Notes under the pieces: generated by a model | Told to the model about the DNA's origin: nothing | Seen by the model: the letters and a program-made list of their open reading frames with translations, nothing else | Database searches by the model: none | Shown: positions 40,699-49,126 of the stretch, piece after piece | Position numbering within the stretch: position 1 is the stretch's first letter | How the letters are laid out: each line of letters opens with the position of its first letter | Assembly: GCA_902802045.1 (NCBI GenBank) | Contig: CADCKQ010000003.1 | Span: 186,001-250,000, forward strand | DNA length: 64,000 bases | Reading direction: 5' to 3' | Source of the DNA: Oscillospiraceae bacterium | Lineage (GTDB): Bacteria; Bacillota; Clostridia; Oscillospirales; Oscillospiraceae | Made by a program: the position numbers and the translations under genes

Positions 40699-41485
40699 TG
40701 TCGAAAACATCTCCAAGACCTTCAACCCCGGCACCATAAACGAGAAAAAGGCCCTCGACGGCCTCTCCCTCCACCTCGATCCGGGCGATTTCGTGACGGT
40801 CATCGGCGGCAACGGAGCCGGCAAATCGACGCTTCTCAACGCCATAGCAGGCGTCTGGCCGGTGGATTCCGGGCGTATAGTCCTCGACGGCACGGACGTG
40901 ACGGCGATGCCCGAGCACAAAAGGGCCGTCTACATAGGCAGGGTCTTCCAGGACCCGATGATGGGCACGGCACCGAACATGCAGCTCGAGGAAAACCTCG
41001 CCCTCGCCCTCAGAAGAGGCCAGAAAAGGACGCTCAGGTGGGGCGTCACCAAAGAAGAGCGAAAGATGTACAAAGAGATCCTCGCGCCTCTGGGCCTCGG
41101 CCTCGAGGACAGGCTGGAGGCCAAGGTCGGCCTCCTCTCCGGCGGACAGCGCCAGGCCTGCACCCTTCTGATGGCGACCCTGAGGGAGCCCAAGCTCCTG
41201 CTTCTCGACGAGCACACGGCGGCCCTCGACCCGGCCACGGCCATAAAGGTCCTCGACCTCTCCGAGAAGCTCATAAACGAGAAGCACCTCACGACCCTGA
41301 TGATCACCCACAACATGAAGGACGCGATCCGCCACGGAAACCGCCTCATCATGATGAACGAGGGCGCCATCATCCTCGACGTCCGCGGCGAGGAGAAGAA
41401 GATGCTCACGAAGCAGATCCTGATGGAAAAATTCGCGGCTCTCTCCGGATCGACCATGGAGACGGACTCGGTCCTGCTGGGCTGA
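40691..41485 (+). CDS. ABC transporter ATPase (TrpZ-type)
   Basis: 264 residues. Walker A GGNGAGKST, Q-loop FQDPMMGTAPNM, signature LLSGGQRQA, Walker B LLLLDEHTAALDP and the switch His in MITHNMKDA. The LDEHTAALDP form is typical of the ATPase paired with TrpX/TrpY. It powers import from the cytoplasmic face. The last gene of the operon; a terminator follows 36 bases later. Confidence 0.92.
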   Translation: MLNVENISKTFNPGTINEKKALDGLSLHLDPGDFVTVIGGNGAGKSTLLNAIAGVWPVDSGRIVLDGTDVTAMPEHKRAVYIGRVFQDPMMGTAPNMQLEENLALALRRGQKRTLRWGVTKEERKMYKEILAPLGLGLEDRLEAKVGLLSGGQRQACTLLMATLREPKLLLLDEHTAALDPATAIKVLDLSEKLINEKHLTTLMITHNMKDAIRHGNRLIMMNEGAIILDVRGEEKKMLTKQILMEKFAALSGSTMETDSVLLG

Positions 41486-41520
41486 GGGTTTTTTACGACA
41501 GACTTGGATAAGTGTGACAT

Positions 41521-41550
41521 ACAAAAGCCACCCGAATGGGTGGCTTTTGT
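41521..41550. terminator. Terminator after the ABC operon
   Basis: Perfect 13-base stem ACAAAAGCCACCC/GGGTGGCTTTTGT with a GAAT loop. A short U-run arises inside the 3' arm; it could work on both strands. Confidence 0.8.
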
Positions 41551-41561
41551 ATTGTGGACGG

Positions 41562-41594
41562 ATTGCCGCGCCAGTTTGCGAACCGGCTCGCAAT
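41562..41594. repeat. Imperfect palindrome resembling a dispersed intergenic repeat
   Basis: The 33 bases from ATTGC to GCAAT fold on themselves: ATTGC/GCAAT outside and GCCAGTT/AACCGGC inside, with a TGCG loop. Similar GGATTGCC...GGCTCGCAATGACA elements recur between genes of gut Clostridia, as I recall. Only one copy is seen here. Confidence 0.45.
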
Positions 41595-41615
41595 GACAGT
41601 GCGGAAGCAATATTC

Positions 41616-42581
41616 TTACGCCTTGTAGCCGGTGGAGAAGTCGACGATGTTGCGGTAGCTGCCGCCGGTGAGGTAAGCGTTCAGATTATGGCAGGCGATG
41701 TCCGTGATGATCTCGAGCGTGTCGGGGATATGGAAGAAACCGGCCACGTGCGGGGTGATGAACAGGTTCTTAAGGCCCCAGAGCGGACTGTCCGCCGGAA
41801 GGGGTTCGCCCTCCGCGACGTCTATCGAAGCCGCCGCGATCTCGCCGTTTTTCAGGGCATCGTAAAGGACTTCGTTTTCCACTGCGTCTCCCCTGCCGCA
41901 GTTTATGAAGATGGCGGACTTTTTCATGAGCCTGAAGCGCTCCGCCGTATATATATGGTAAGTGGCGCTTGTCCCGGGCAGTATCGAGAACACTATATCG
42001 GCCTTCGGCAGGACCTCGTCGAGTCTGTCCATCGTATAAACTTCATCTATGCCCTCGGGGCAGGCGGAGGGGCGGCGCTTTACGCCGATCACATACGCGC
42101 CCAGCGCCTTGCACATCTTCGCGTAAGCTATGCCTATCTCTCCGAGTCCCATGACAAGCACGGTGCTGTCGGCTATCGAGCCGACCTCGCCCTCATCGCG
42201 CCAGAGGTTTTCGTTCTGGTTGTCCCTGTACAGATACAGCTTTTTCTGCATCGCGAGGGTGACGGCCAGCGCGTGCTGGGAGACGGTCTTGTTGTAAGCG
42301 CCGGTGGAGTTGCAGAGGACCGTGCCTTTGGCGAGCACGCCGGGCTTTACATAGGCGTCCGCTCCGGCGGAGGTCAGCTGCATGAGTTTAAGCCTTGGCG
42401 ATTCCTTTATGAGCGGGGGGACCAGGTTTCCGATTATCACGTCGGCGGAGGCGATCTCCCCGGGGCTCACCCCGGCGCCGGCGAAATCCGCGCAGAATCT
42501 GAAGCTGCAGCCCTTTCCGGCCTCCTCTATCCTCTTCCTCTGCTCCTCATTAAACGGTCCGACTACGAGCACATTGGTCAT
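41616..42581 (-). CDS. D-2-hydroxyacid dehydrogenase family protein
   Basis: 321 residues. NAD-binding motif VLVMGLGEIGIAYAK, the SILPGTSATYHIY loop, catalytic Arg in INCGRGDAVENE, Glu in ASIDVAEGEPLP and His in LFITPHVAG; all three catalytic residues are present. It reduces a 2-keto acid to the D-hydroxy acid. With Phe and Tyr pathways nearby, an aromatic substrate is possible but not shown. Single gene between the ABC operon and the membrane peptidase. Confidence 0.88.
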   Translation of the reverse strand: MTNVLVVGPFNEEQRKRIEEAGKGCSFRFCADFAGAGVSPGEIASADVIIGNLVPPLIKESPRLKLMQLTSAGADAYVKPGVLAKGTVLCNSTGAYNKTVSQHALAVTLAMQKKLYLYRDNQNENLWRDEGEVGSIADSTVLVMGLGEIGIAYAKMCKALGAYVIGVKRRPSACPEGIDEVYTMDRLDEVLPKADIVFSILPGTSATYHIYTAERFRLMKKSAIFINCGRGDAVENEVLYDALKNGEIAAASIDVAEGEPLPADSPLWGLKNLFITPHVAGFFHIPDTLEIITDIACHNLNAYLTGGSYRNIVDFSTGYKA

Positions 42582-42685
42582 TTTCCCGGTCCTCCTTTAT
42601 ATTCATTATTATTTATCCCTGTCAAAACGGTTTTTCCCATTATACCCTATGGCCATAAAATAAACTATAAAATCCTGAAAAAATT

Positions 42686-42736
42686 TGTTATAATAAAAAA
42701 CCGCCCCGGCAGAGGGGGGATCTGCCGGAGCGGCGG
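42686..42736 (+). promoter_or_regulatory. Extended -10 promoter and 5' hairpin of the DUF3810 gene
   Basis: TGTTATAAT (42686-42694) is an extended -10 box without a good -35. The predicted start near 42701 opens a strong hairpin, CCGCC plus CCGGCAGA (42701-42713) against TCTGCCGG plus GGCGG (42721-42736). Downstream comes AAAGCCTTTTTATATA. Confidence 0.5.
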
Positions 42737-42778
42737 CTAAAGCCTTTTTATATATTGGGAGAAAAAGAGAGGATCTTT

Positions 42779-42838
42779 ATGCTGCTATCGTACAGCAGAT
42801 TTATGAACATTTAATGGGAAATTGATGAATTAAATGTT
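42779..42838 (+). other. Short open frame and ten-base inverted repeat in the DUF3810 leader
   Basis: ATG at 42779 with GAGAGG six bases upstream encodes MLLSYSRFMNI and stops at 42814. The perfect inverted repeat AACATTTAAT/ATTAAATGTT (42806-42815, 42829-42838) overlaps its stop. It may be an operator or an RNA hairpin; the residues give no amino-acid bias. Confidence 0.35.
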
Positions 42839-42867
42839 AGATTTCTGTAAACAAAAGGGAGAACATC

Positions 42868-44001
42868 TTGCGAAGACTATTCAGTAACGCTCCTATGAGC
42901 AGCTTCCTGTCCTTCATATGCGCGGTCTTCATCGCCGCCTTTCTCGTCATGAGGGGCGACCGCGAGCTGATGGCGGAGCTGTCGGAAAAATACATACAGC
43001 CCCTTCACCGCGCGATGGCGCAGACCCTCTCCTCGGCCGGATTTTCGGTCGCCGAGCTGCTGATAGCGATCGGCGTCGTCGCCCTTTTGTGGTTCACGAT
43101 AAAGACGGTCTCGCGTTTTCTGCTCGAGCCTGGCAGGATCAGAACGCTCTGGAGATACGCAATGACGCTTCTCGCCGCCTTTTTACTCATCTACGCGGGC
43201 TTTTGCGCGCTCTGGGGGATCTATTACTACGGGGACGACTTCATGTCGAAAAGCGGCCTCGACTACGGCGAGGTCTCGACCGAAGAGCTCACGACGGTGA
43301 CCCGCTATTTCGCGGGCCTTGCAAACCAGTACTCGAGAGCGACCCCGCGGGACGAAAACGGCCTCTGCCGGAGCGACAGGGACGCGATCCTCAGGCGCTC
43401 CCCCGAGGTCTACGACAACATAGTGAAGGAGTTTCCCTGCCTCGACGGACCTCGGGTCGCCGCCAAGGGCGTTTTCTGCTCCAAAGTCATGAGCCTTCTG
43501 GATTTTACCGGCTTTTTCTTCCCCTTCACCGGCGAGGCGAACGTCAACACGGACAGCCCCGAGGCCTTCTTCGCCTCGACCGTCGCCCACGAGCTTGCCC
43601 ACCAGAGGGGCGTCGCCAAGGAGCAGGAGGCAAATTTTTGCGCCGTACTCGCTTCCTTCGAGTACGGCGACAGCGACTACTGCTACAGTGCCGCCCTTAT
43701 GGGCTATGTGCATCTGTCGAACGCCCTGTACTCCGCCGACAGGGAGGCCTGGCAGCAGATCCGCGACAGCCTTGACCGCGAGGTCATGGCGGACCTTCAG
43801 TACAACTCAGAGTACTGGGCAAAGTACGACACGAAGGTGAAGGACATCTCCAACACCGTCTACGAAGATTTCCTGGAGAGCTACGGGCAGGAGCTGGGGC
43901 TCAGGAGCTACGGCGCCTGCGTGGACCTGCTGGTAAACCGCTATTACGACACGGCCGTGCTCGCGCTCTCGGCCGCCGACAGCTACTCTCGGGAGCCCTG
44001 A
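42868..44001 (+). CDS. DUF3810-like membrane metallopeptidase
   Basis: 377 residues, starting at TTG with GGGAG six bases before it. Three hydrophobic helices lie in the first 120 residues. The extracellular or cytoplasmic C-terminal domain has a zinc motif H-E-L-A-H in VAHELAHQRGVAKEQEANF, with a downstream Glu as third ligand. DUF3810 proteins are uncharacterised; the motif implies zinc peptidase activity. Its 3' end overlaps that of convergent aroQ by 19 bases, so no separate terminator fits between them. Confidence 0.75.
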   Translation: MRRLFSNAPMSSFLSFICAVFIAAFLVMRGDRELMAELSEKYIQPLHRAMAQTLSSAGFSVAELLIAIGVVALLWFTIKTVSRFLLEPGRIRTLWRYAMTLLAAFLLIYAGFCALWGIYYYGDDFMSKSGLDYGEVSTEELTTVTRYFAGLANQYSRATPRDENGLCRSDRDAILRRSPEVYDNIVKEFPCLDGPRVAAKGVFCSKVMSLLDFTGFFFPFTGEANVNTDSPEAFFASTVAHELAHQRGVAKEQEANFCAVLASFEYGDSDYCYSAALMGYVHLSNALYSADREAWQQIRDSLDREVMADLQYNSEYWAKYDTKVKDISNTVYEDFLESYGQELGLRSYGACVDLLVNRYYDTAVLALSAADSYSREP

Positions 44002-44429
44002 CTGAGGTACTCCTTCAGAAAGAGCAGCGCCTCTTTGTAGCCCTCAAAGCCCAGACCCTTGAAAGTCTTTATGCAGGCAAGCCCCGCGTAGGAGACATGC
44101 CTGAACTGCTCCCTTTCGCTTATATCCGAGAGATGCACCTCGACGGCGGGTATGCTCACGGCCTTCAGCGCGTCCAGGATAGCTATGCTCGTGTGGGTGT
44201 AGGCCGCCGGATTTATGACCAGAGCGTCGAAGATCCCGTATGCCTCCTGTATCATATCGACCAGATCCCCCTCGTGGTTGGACTGGCGTATCTCAAATCC
44301 GATATCCTCATCCCTGCAGACCGCGGCGATATACGCCTTGAGGTCTGCATATGTTTTTCTGCCGTAGATGTCGGGCTCGCGAAGGCCCAGGAGATTTAAA
44401 TTCGGGCCGTTTAATATCAGTATCTTCAT
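43983..44429 (-). CDS. aroQ: Type II 3-dehydroquinate dehydratase
   Basis: 148 residues. ILNGPNLNLLGLREPDIYG at the start with the catalytic Tyr, EIRQSNHEGDLVDMIQEA, NPAAYTHTSIAILDAL with the catalytic His, and EVHLSDISEREQFRH. It removes water from 3-dehydroquinate to give 3-dehydroshikimate. Last of eight overlapping genes of the shikimate operon; four-base overlap with aroE-aroK. Confidence 0.96.
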   Translation of the reverse strand: MKILILNGPNLNLLGLREPDIYGRKTYADLKAYIAAVCRDEDIGFEIRQSNHEGDLVDMIQEAYGIFDALVINPAAYTHTSIAILDALKAVSIPAVEVHLSDISEREQFRHVSYAGLACIKTFKGLGFEGYKEALLFLKEYLSQGSRE

Positions 44430-45658
44430 TTGAGCGCCTCCAGTATTCTTTGCGCCGCGGCTTCCGGCTCTCCGTCGTTGTTTATCACGATGTCGGCGAA
44501 TCTTTCGTAGCAGGGCTTTCTCTTTTCGTACATTTCGCCCAGGTCGTTTTTCTGGGACAGGGGCCTTCCGTCCTTCGGAAGAAGGCTTAAGTTCCGTTTT
44601 ATCCAGACGATCGTCCCGTTCTGGTGCAGGAGCGGGTAATTCTCCTGCCTCGTCACGCAGCCGCCTCCGGTCGAGATGATCTTGCCCGAGAGCTTCCCCT
44701 GCTCCGCGAGCACTTCGGTCTCGAGCTTTCTGAAGCCCTCCTCGCCCCGATCGGCAAATATCTCCGGGATGCTCATGCCCGCCTTTTCCTCTATGAGAGC
44801 GTCCGCCTCGATAACGGAGCGCGAGAGCTTCTTCGAGAGGAGCTTTGCTATGCTGCTCTTTCCGCAGCCGGGCATGCCTATGAGGACCGTATTGAGAGCC
44901 TCTTTTCTGAGAGCCTCCGTTATCTCTCCGATCCTTTTATCGGGTATATCCTCCCCGGTGAAGAGCTCGGAGCTTCTCTTTGCCTGGGCGACCAGCATGT
45001 ACAGGCCGTTGCAGCTTTTAATCCCGAGCTCCTCCGCCTGGAGCAGGAGTGCGGTCCTGTCAGGGTTGTAAACGACGTCCAGAACTGCCTTAAGCTTCGG
45101 GAAGAGCCTGAGGTCCGCCGCCTGCTCCCCGTTTTTCGGGAACATGCCGACGGGCGTGGTATTTACTATGAGCTCCGCGTCACTGTGGAGATACAGGTTA
45201 TCGTAATTGTTCTCCCCGCGCCTCGAGATGACGGTTACATCCTGCGCCCCGAGACTCTTCAGGACTTCGACTGCCATCGCTGAGGCTCCGCCGCTTCCGA
45301 AGACGAGGCATTTTTTATCCTTTATCTCTATTCCGTTTGCTCCGATCAGCTTCCCGAAGCCGTAGGCGTCGGTGTTGTCGCCGAAGATCCCGCCGTCTTC
45401 TCTCCTTACAAGGGTATTGACGGCCCCTATCCGTGCGGCCTTCTCAGAGAGCTCCGTGCAATACGGGATGACCGTCTTCTTGTAGGGGATGGTGACGTTC
45501 AATCCCTTCCAGTCCCCGTTTCTTACAAAATCCTCCACTTCCTCCGGGGCCTTTTCGAAGAGCTCATAGCCGTAGGAGGCGAGCATCGAGTGTATCCTCG
45601 GCGAGTAACTGTGCCCCAGGTGTTCGCCCAGCAGTCCGTATCCCGCGGTCTCCATCAT
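44426..45658 (-). CDS. aroE-aroK: Bifunctional shikimate dehydrogenase-shikimate kinase
   Basis: 410 residues. Residues 1 to about 250 are AroE: HSYSPRIHS, the catalytic Lys in NVTIPYKK (54-61), Asp in GDNTDAYG (93-100), and NADP motif GSGGASAMAV (121-130). Residues 255-410 are AroK: Walker A GMPGCGKSS (261-269), DALIEEKAGMSIPEIF, STGGGCVTR and KDGRPLSQK. The protein would reduce dehydroshikimate and then phosphorylate shikimate, two steps in a row. Both sets of catalytic residues are intact. Separate genes are the rule in bacteria; this fusion is uncommon. Four-base overlaps on both sides. Confidence 0.93.
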   Translation of the reverse strand: MMETAGYGLLGEHLGHSYSPRIHSMLASYGYELFEKAPEEVEDFVRNGDWKGLNVTIPYKKTVIPYCTELSEKAARIGAVNTLVRREDGGIFGDNTDAYGFGKLIGANGIEIKDKKCLVFGSGGASAMAVEVLKSLGAQDVTVISRRGENNYDNLYLHSDAELIVNTTPVGMFPKNGEQAADLRLFPKLKAVLDVVYNPDRTALLLQAEELGIKSCNGLYMLVAQAKRSSELFTGEDIPDKRIGEITEALRKEALNTVLIGMPGCGKSSIAKLLSKKLSRSVIEADALIEEKAGMSIPEIFADRGEEGFRKLETEVLAEQGKLSGKIISTGGGCVTRQENYPLLHQNGTIVWIKRNLSLLPKDGRPLSQKNDLGEMYEKRKPCYERFADIVINNDGEPEAAAQRILEALK

Positions 45659-46800
45659 ACCACCTCGCTGTAGGAGCCGAGATACATGAAGCTCTCGCAG
45701 AGCGGAGGCACCTCGGACAGCATTTTTTTGAAAGCCGGAGAGTACACGGAGGTCTCGAGGTCGAAATAGAACATGAACTCGAAATTCCTCGAGGGTATCG
45801 GGCGGCTCTCAAGCTTGTTTATGTTTATGCCGAGAGCGAAAAAGCGCGTGAGTATGCTGCACAGCGACCCCGGCCTGTGCGCGAGCGTAAGCATCAGGCT
45901 CGTGTGGTCGGCCCCCGGATAGATCTCCCCCTCTTTGGAGATGCATATAAACCTCGTGTAGTTGTTTCCGGTGTTCTGGACGGACTCCCCGACCGCCTCC
46001 AGCCCGTATATGTCCGCGCAGGAGCGGGACGAGAGGGCGGCTGTGTCCATTCTGCCGGACTCCGCGACCATTTTCGCGGCCGCCGCCGTGTTTTCGCAGG
46101 CCGTGACCTTTATCTCCGGATGCTTCTGCAGAAACTCCGAGCACTGGGCGATGGCCTGGTCGTGGGAGAAGATCTCTTTTATGTCCTTTAACTTCACGCC
46201 GGGCTTTGCCAGCAGATTGTGGTCTATCTTGAGCCTCACGGACCTGACTATCCTGAAGTTGTGCTTCATCATCAGGTCGTAGACGGCGTTTACGGAGCCT
46301 GCCGTGCTGTTCTCCACGGGGATTACCCCGTAGCGGCAAAAGCCCTTCTCGATCGCCGAAAAGACGGCGTCGAAGCTCGAGAAATAAAATATCTCGGGCA
46401 GGCGAAAGAGCCTCTCGGCGGCCAATTGGGAGTTCGCGCCCTCCACGCCCTGGCAGGCCACCATAGCGCTCTCGGGAAAGAGCTTCGGCGTCTCCTCGAG
46501 GGCTTTCACGGCCTCATCGGCCATGGCGCTGCTTTCCCCCAGAAGCTCCGCCTGGCGGCTCTTGCTCAGCTCGAAGAGCATCCGGAAAAGCGCGACGCCC
46601 GAGTCCCTGAGCCCCTCCGGGAGCTCCTTCGAGATCCTGAGCAGCTTTTCCTTCTCCCTCACGGGGTCGTATACGGGCAGACCATTTTCCGATTTGTACG
46701 CGGCGATATCCCCGGAGAGCTCCATACGCTTTTCGAACAGCTCCAGTATCTCCCTGTCTATCCCGTCAATATCCTGTCTGAGCTCTTTTATATCCTTCAT
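45655..46800 (-). CDS. pheA: Chorismate mutase-prephenate dehydratase
   Basis: 381 residues. Residues 1-85 are an AroQ-type chorismate mutase (KELRQDIDGIDREILELFEKRMEL). Residues about 110-285 are the prephenate dehydratase with GVIPVENSTAGSVNAVYDLM and the TRF-type motif NNYTRFICISK. Residues about 295-381 are an ACT domain with LAHRPGSLCSILTRFFALGININKLESRPI, the Phe-binding GAL/ESRP signature. It turns chorismate into phenylpyruvate and should be feedback-inhibited by phenylalanine. Four-base overlaps with aroC and aroE-aroK. Confidence 0.95.
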   Translation of the reverse strand: MKDIKELRQDIDGIDREILELFEKRMELSGDIAAYKSENGLPVYDPVREKEKLLRISKELPEGLRDSGVALFRMLFELSKSRQAELLGESSAMADEAVKALEETPKLFPESAMVACQGVEGANSQLAAERLFRLPEIFYFSSFDAVFSAIEKGFCRYGVIPVENSTAGSVNAVYDLMMKHNFRIVRSVRLKIDHNLLAKPGVKLKDIKEIFSHDQAIAQCSEFLQKHPEIKVTACENTAAAAKMVAESGRMDTAALSSRSCADIYGLEAVGESVQNTGNNYTRFICISKEGEIYPGADHTSLMLTLAHRPGSLCSILTRFFALGININKLESRPIPSRNFEFMFYFDLETSVYSPAFKKMLSEVPPLCESFMYLGSYSEVV

Positions 46801-47867
46801 CGCTCTTCCTTTCCGCGCGACAGATACGCGTCATATACCGCCAAAGCCGCCGCCGCCTCCACGACCGGCACGGCCCTCGGGACTATGCAGGGGTCGTGTC
46901 TTCCGGAGACTTTTAAAGTCTCCTTTTCCATGGTGCCCAGATCCACGCTCTCCTGCTCCCTTGCTATCGAGGGCGTCGGCTTGAAGGCCGCCCTGAAGAC
47001 GAGCGGCATCCCGTCCGTTATCCCGCCGAGTATTCCCCCGCAATTGTTGGTCTTCGTAATTATCCTGCCGTCTTCGATATCGAAGGGGTCATTGTTTTCG
47101 CTGCCCCTGAGAAGGGCAGCCCCGAAGCCCGCTCCGAACTCTATCCCCTTGCAGGCGGGGATGCCGAAGACCAGCCGGGCTATCCTGTTTTCCATCCCGT
47201 CGAACATCGGGTCTCCGAGCCCCGCGGGAAGCCCCAGGACCTTGCACTCGATTATCCCGCCGGCAGAGTCCCCGTCCGCTTTGCAGGAGGCGATATAGCC
47301 CTGCATCTCGAGCCCGGCGTCCTTATTCACGGTCGGAAAGGCGTTTTCCGCTGTTGAAGAGAGAAGCTCTCCCCTGTCCTTCACCGGCCCTATCCGGGCT
47401 ATTCGCGAGATGATCTCCACTCCCCCGCGCCTTAGGATCTGTATGCAGATCCCGCCCGCGATGCAGAGTGCCGCCGTGAGCCTTCCCGAGAAGTGCCCGC
47501 CTCCCGAGAAGTCGGCGCTCTCCCCGTACTTCACGAAGGCCGTGTAATCGGCGTGCCCCGGCCTCGGGACATTCCTGAGAGCCTCGTAGTCTCCTTGCCT
47601 TGCGTCCGTATTTCTGATTATAGCGGTGATCGGAGTCCCGCAGCTCACGCCGCCCTTGAGCCCGGCGAGAAATTCGGGGATATCCTCCTCTTTTCTGGCG
47701 GTCGACCAGGCGTTCCGCCCCGGGGCCCTTCTCCTGAGAAAAGCCCGGAGTTCCTCCATGTCTATGCTCTCTCCGGCCGGGACTCCCTCGAGAGTCATCC
47801 CTATCGCCGCCGAGTGGGACTGGCCGAAGACCGTGACCTTTATATTCTCTCCGCAGGTACTGCTCAT
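46797..47867 (-). CDS. aroC: Chorismate synthase
   Basis: 356 residues from the ATG at 47867, which overlaps the aroA stop (ATGA) and has GGAGGAGAG before it; the frame is open further upstream inside aroA. Signatures GQSHSAAIGMTLEGVPAG, RPGHADYTAFVKYG, GGGHFSGRLTAA and GILGGITDGMPLVFRAAFKPTPSI. It uses reduced FMN to form chorismate from EPSP. Part of the shikimate operon. Confidence 0.96.
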   Translation of the reverse strand: MSSTCGENIKVTVFGQSHSAAIGMTLEGVPAGESIDMEELRAFLRRRAPGRNAWSTARKEEDIPEFLAGLKGGVSCGTPITAIIRNTDARQGDYEALRNVPRPGHADYTAFVKYGESADFSGGGHFSGRLTAALCIAGGICIQILRRGGVEIISRIARIGPVKDRGELLSSTAENAFPTVNKDAGLEMQGYIASCKADGDSAGGIIECKVLGLPAGLGDPMFDGMENRIARLVFGIPACKGIEFGAGFGAALLRGSENNDPFDIEDGRIITKTNNCGGILGGITDGMPLVFRAAFKPTPSIAREQESVDLGTMEKETLKVSGRHDPCIVPRAVPVVEAAAALAVYDAYLSRGKEER

Positions 47868-49126
47868 CTCTCTCCTCCGATGATCTCCAGTGCTTCCAGA
47901 TCCTCGAAAAACCGGGGGTAGGATTTGGATACGCACTCCGTCCCGTTTATTATTACGCTTCCCTCACAGGCGGAGGCCGCCACGGCCGCCGACATGCAGA
48001 GCCTGTGGTCCATAAAGGGGTCCGCCTCTCCGCCTCTGAGTCTTTCGATCCCTCTTATAAAGAGCCCTTCGCTTCTCTCCTCGATCTCACCGCCGAGCGA
48101 GGAGATGAGCTCCGCCGAGCTCCTCAATCTGTCCGACTCCTTGAGCCTTAGTCTTCCGGCGTTATATATCTCCGTTGCTCCCTCCGAGACCGCGGCAAGG
48201 ACGCTTAAGACCGGCATCAGATCGGGAATGGAGGAGGCGTCTATCCTCTGCCCCTTCAAAGTCCCCCTCGAGACTTTAACAAGGTCCTTTTCCGCCGACA
48301 CCTTCGCCCCGAAGCTCTCGAGTATCCCGAGGACCGCCCTATCGCCCTGGAAACTGCCGGTATTGAGTCCCCTGACTCCGACTCCCTTTTCCGAGAGTGC
48401 TCCGAGGCAGAGGAAGAACGCTGCCGAGGACCAGTCCCCCTCTATCTCCGCCCTCTCCGGAAGAGCGTATCTCTGATTCCCGGGAATAAGATAAATATTG
48501 CCCTCTGTTTCGACTCTTATCCCGGCCTTTTTCAATGCTTCTTCGGTGATCTTTATATAAGGCTCCGATTCACTCTTTCCGGTAATCTCCAGGGTGCTGT
48601 CCCCCGAAAGCAGCGGAAGCGCCAGTAAGAGCGCCGAAATGAACTGGGAGGAGATGTTTCCGGGAAGCGTGAAACGCCCGCTTTTAAGCCGCCCGCTGCA
48701 GATGAGCTTTTCGCCCTCCTCGCGGATGCTCATCCCGTGGGAGACGAGTTCATTGCCGAAGGGCTCGAGAGGTCTCTTCGGGAGCCTCCCTTCCCTGATA
48801 AAGACGGTCTCCGCTCCCAGGGCTCCGGCGACCGGCATCAGAAATCTCAGCGTGGCGCCGCTGTCCCTGCATCTCAAAACGCGCGCTCCCGAAGGCACCG
48901 CCCTGATCGGAGAGACTTCTATCTTTCCCTCCGTTTCGCTTATTCCGGCTCCGAGAGCCGCCAGGCACTCCGACGTAGCTTTTATGTCCGAGGAGACTCC
49001 GTTGAGCTTGAGGGTCACATCCTTCTCTCCGAGGGCCGCCAGGATCAGCATCCTGTGCGAGACCGACTTCGAGGCCGGTATCCTTATTTCCCCGGTCCTC
49101 TGCCCGGGCATGATCTCTCTAGTCAT
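47864..49126 (-). CDS. aroA: EPSP synthase (3-phosphoshikimate 1-carboxyvinyltransferase)
   Basis: 420 residues. PASKSVSHRMLILAAL near the start, RDSGATLRFLMPVAGAL, SQFISALLLALPLL, the middle-domain EIEGDWSSAAFFL, and RLRLKESDRLRS with DHRLCMSAAVAA near the end. It joins PEP to shikimate 3-phosphate. The LFIREGRLPKRPLEPFG loop contains the usual substrate Arg. Overlaps aroB and aroC by four bases each. Confidence 0.96.
   Translation of the reverse strand: MTREIMPGQRTGEIRIPASKSVSHRMLILAALGEKDVTLKLNGVSSDIKATSECLAALGAGISETEGKIEVSPIRAVPSGARVLRCRDSGATLRFLMPVAGALGAETVFIREGRLPKRPLEPFGNELVSHGMSIREEGEKLICSGRLKSGRFTLPGNISSQFISALLLALPLLSGDSTLEITGKSESEPYIKITEEALKKAGIRVETEGNIYLIPGNQRYALPERAEIEGDWSSAAFFLCLGALSEKGVGVRGLNTGSFQGDRAVLGILESFGAKVSAEKDLVKVSRGTLKGQRIDASSIPDLMPVLSVLAAVSEGATEIYNAGRLRLKESDRLRSSAELISSLGGEIEERSEGLFIRGIERLRGGEADPFMDHRLCMSAAVAASACEGSVIINGTECVSKSYPRFFEDLEALEIIGGER

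Noticed and set aside
42779..42814. MLLSYSRFMNI as a third amino-acid leader peptide
   Set aside because: No run of one amino acid and no terminator with T-run follows before the next gene, so attenuation by this peptide is not supported.
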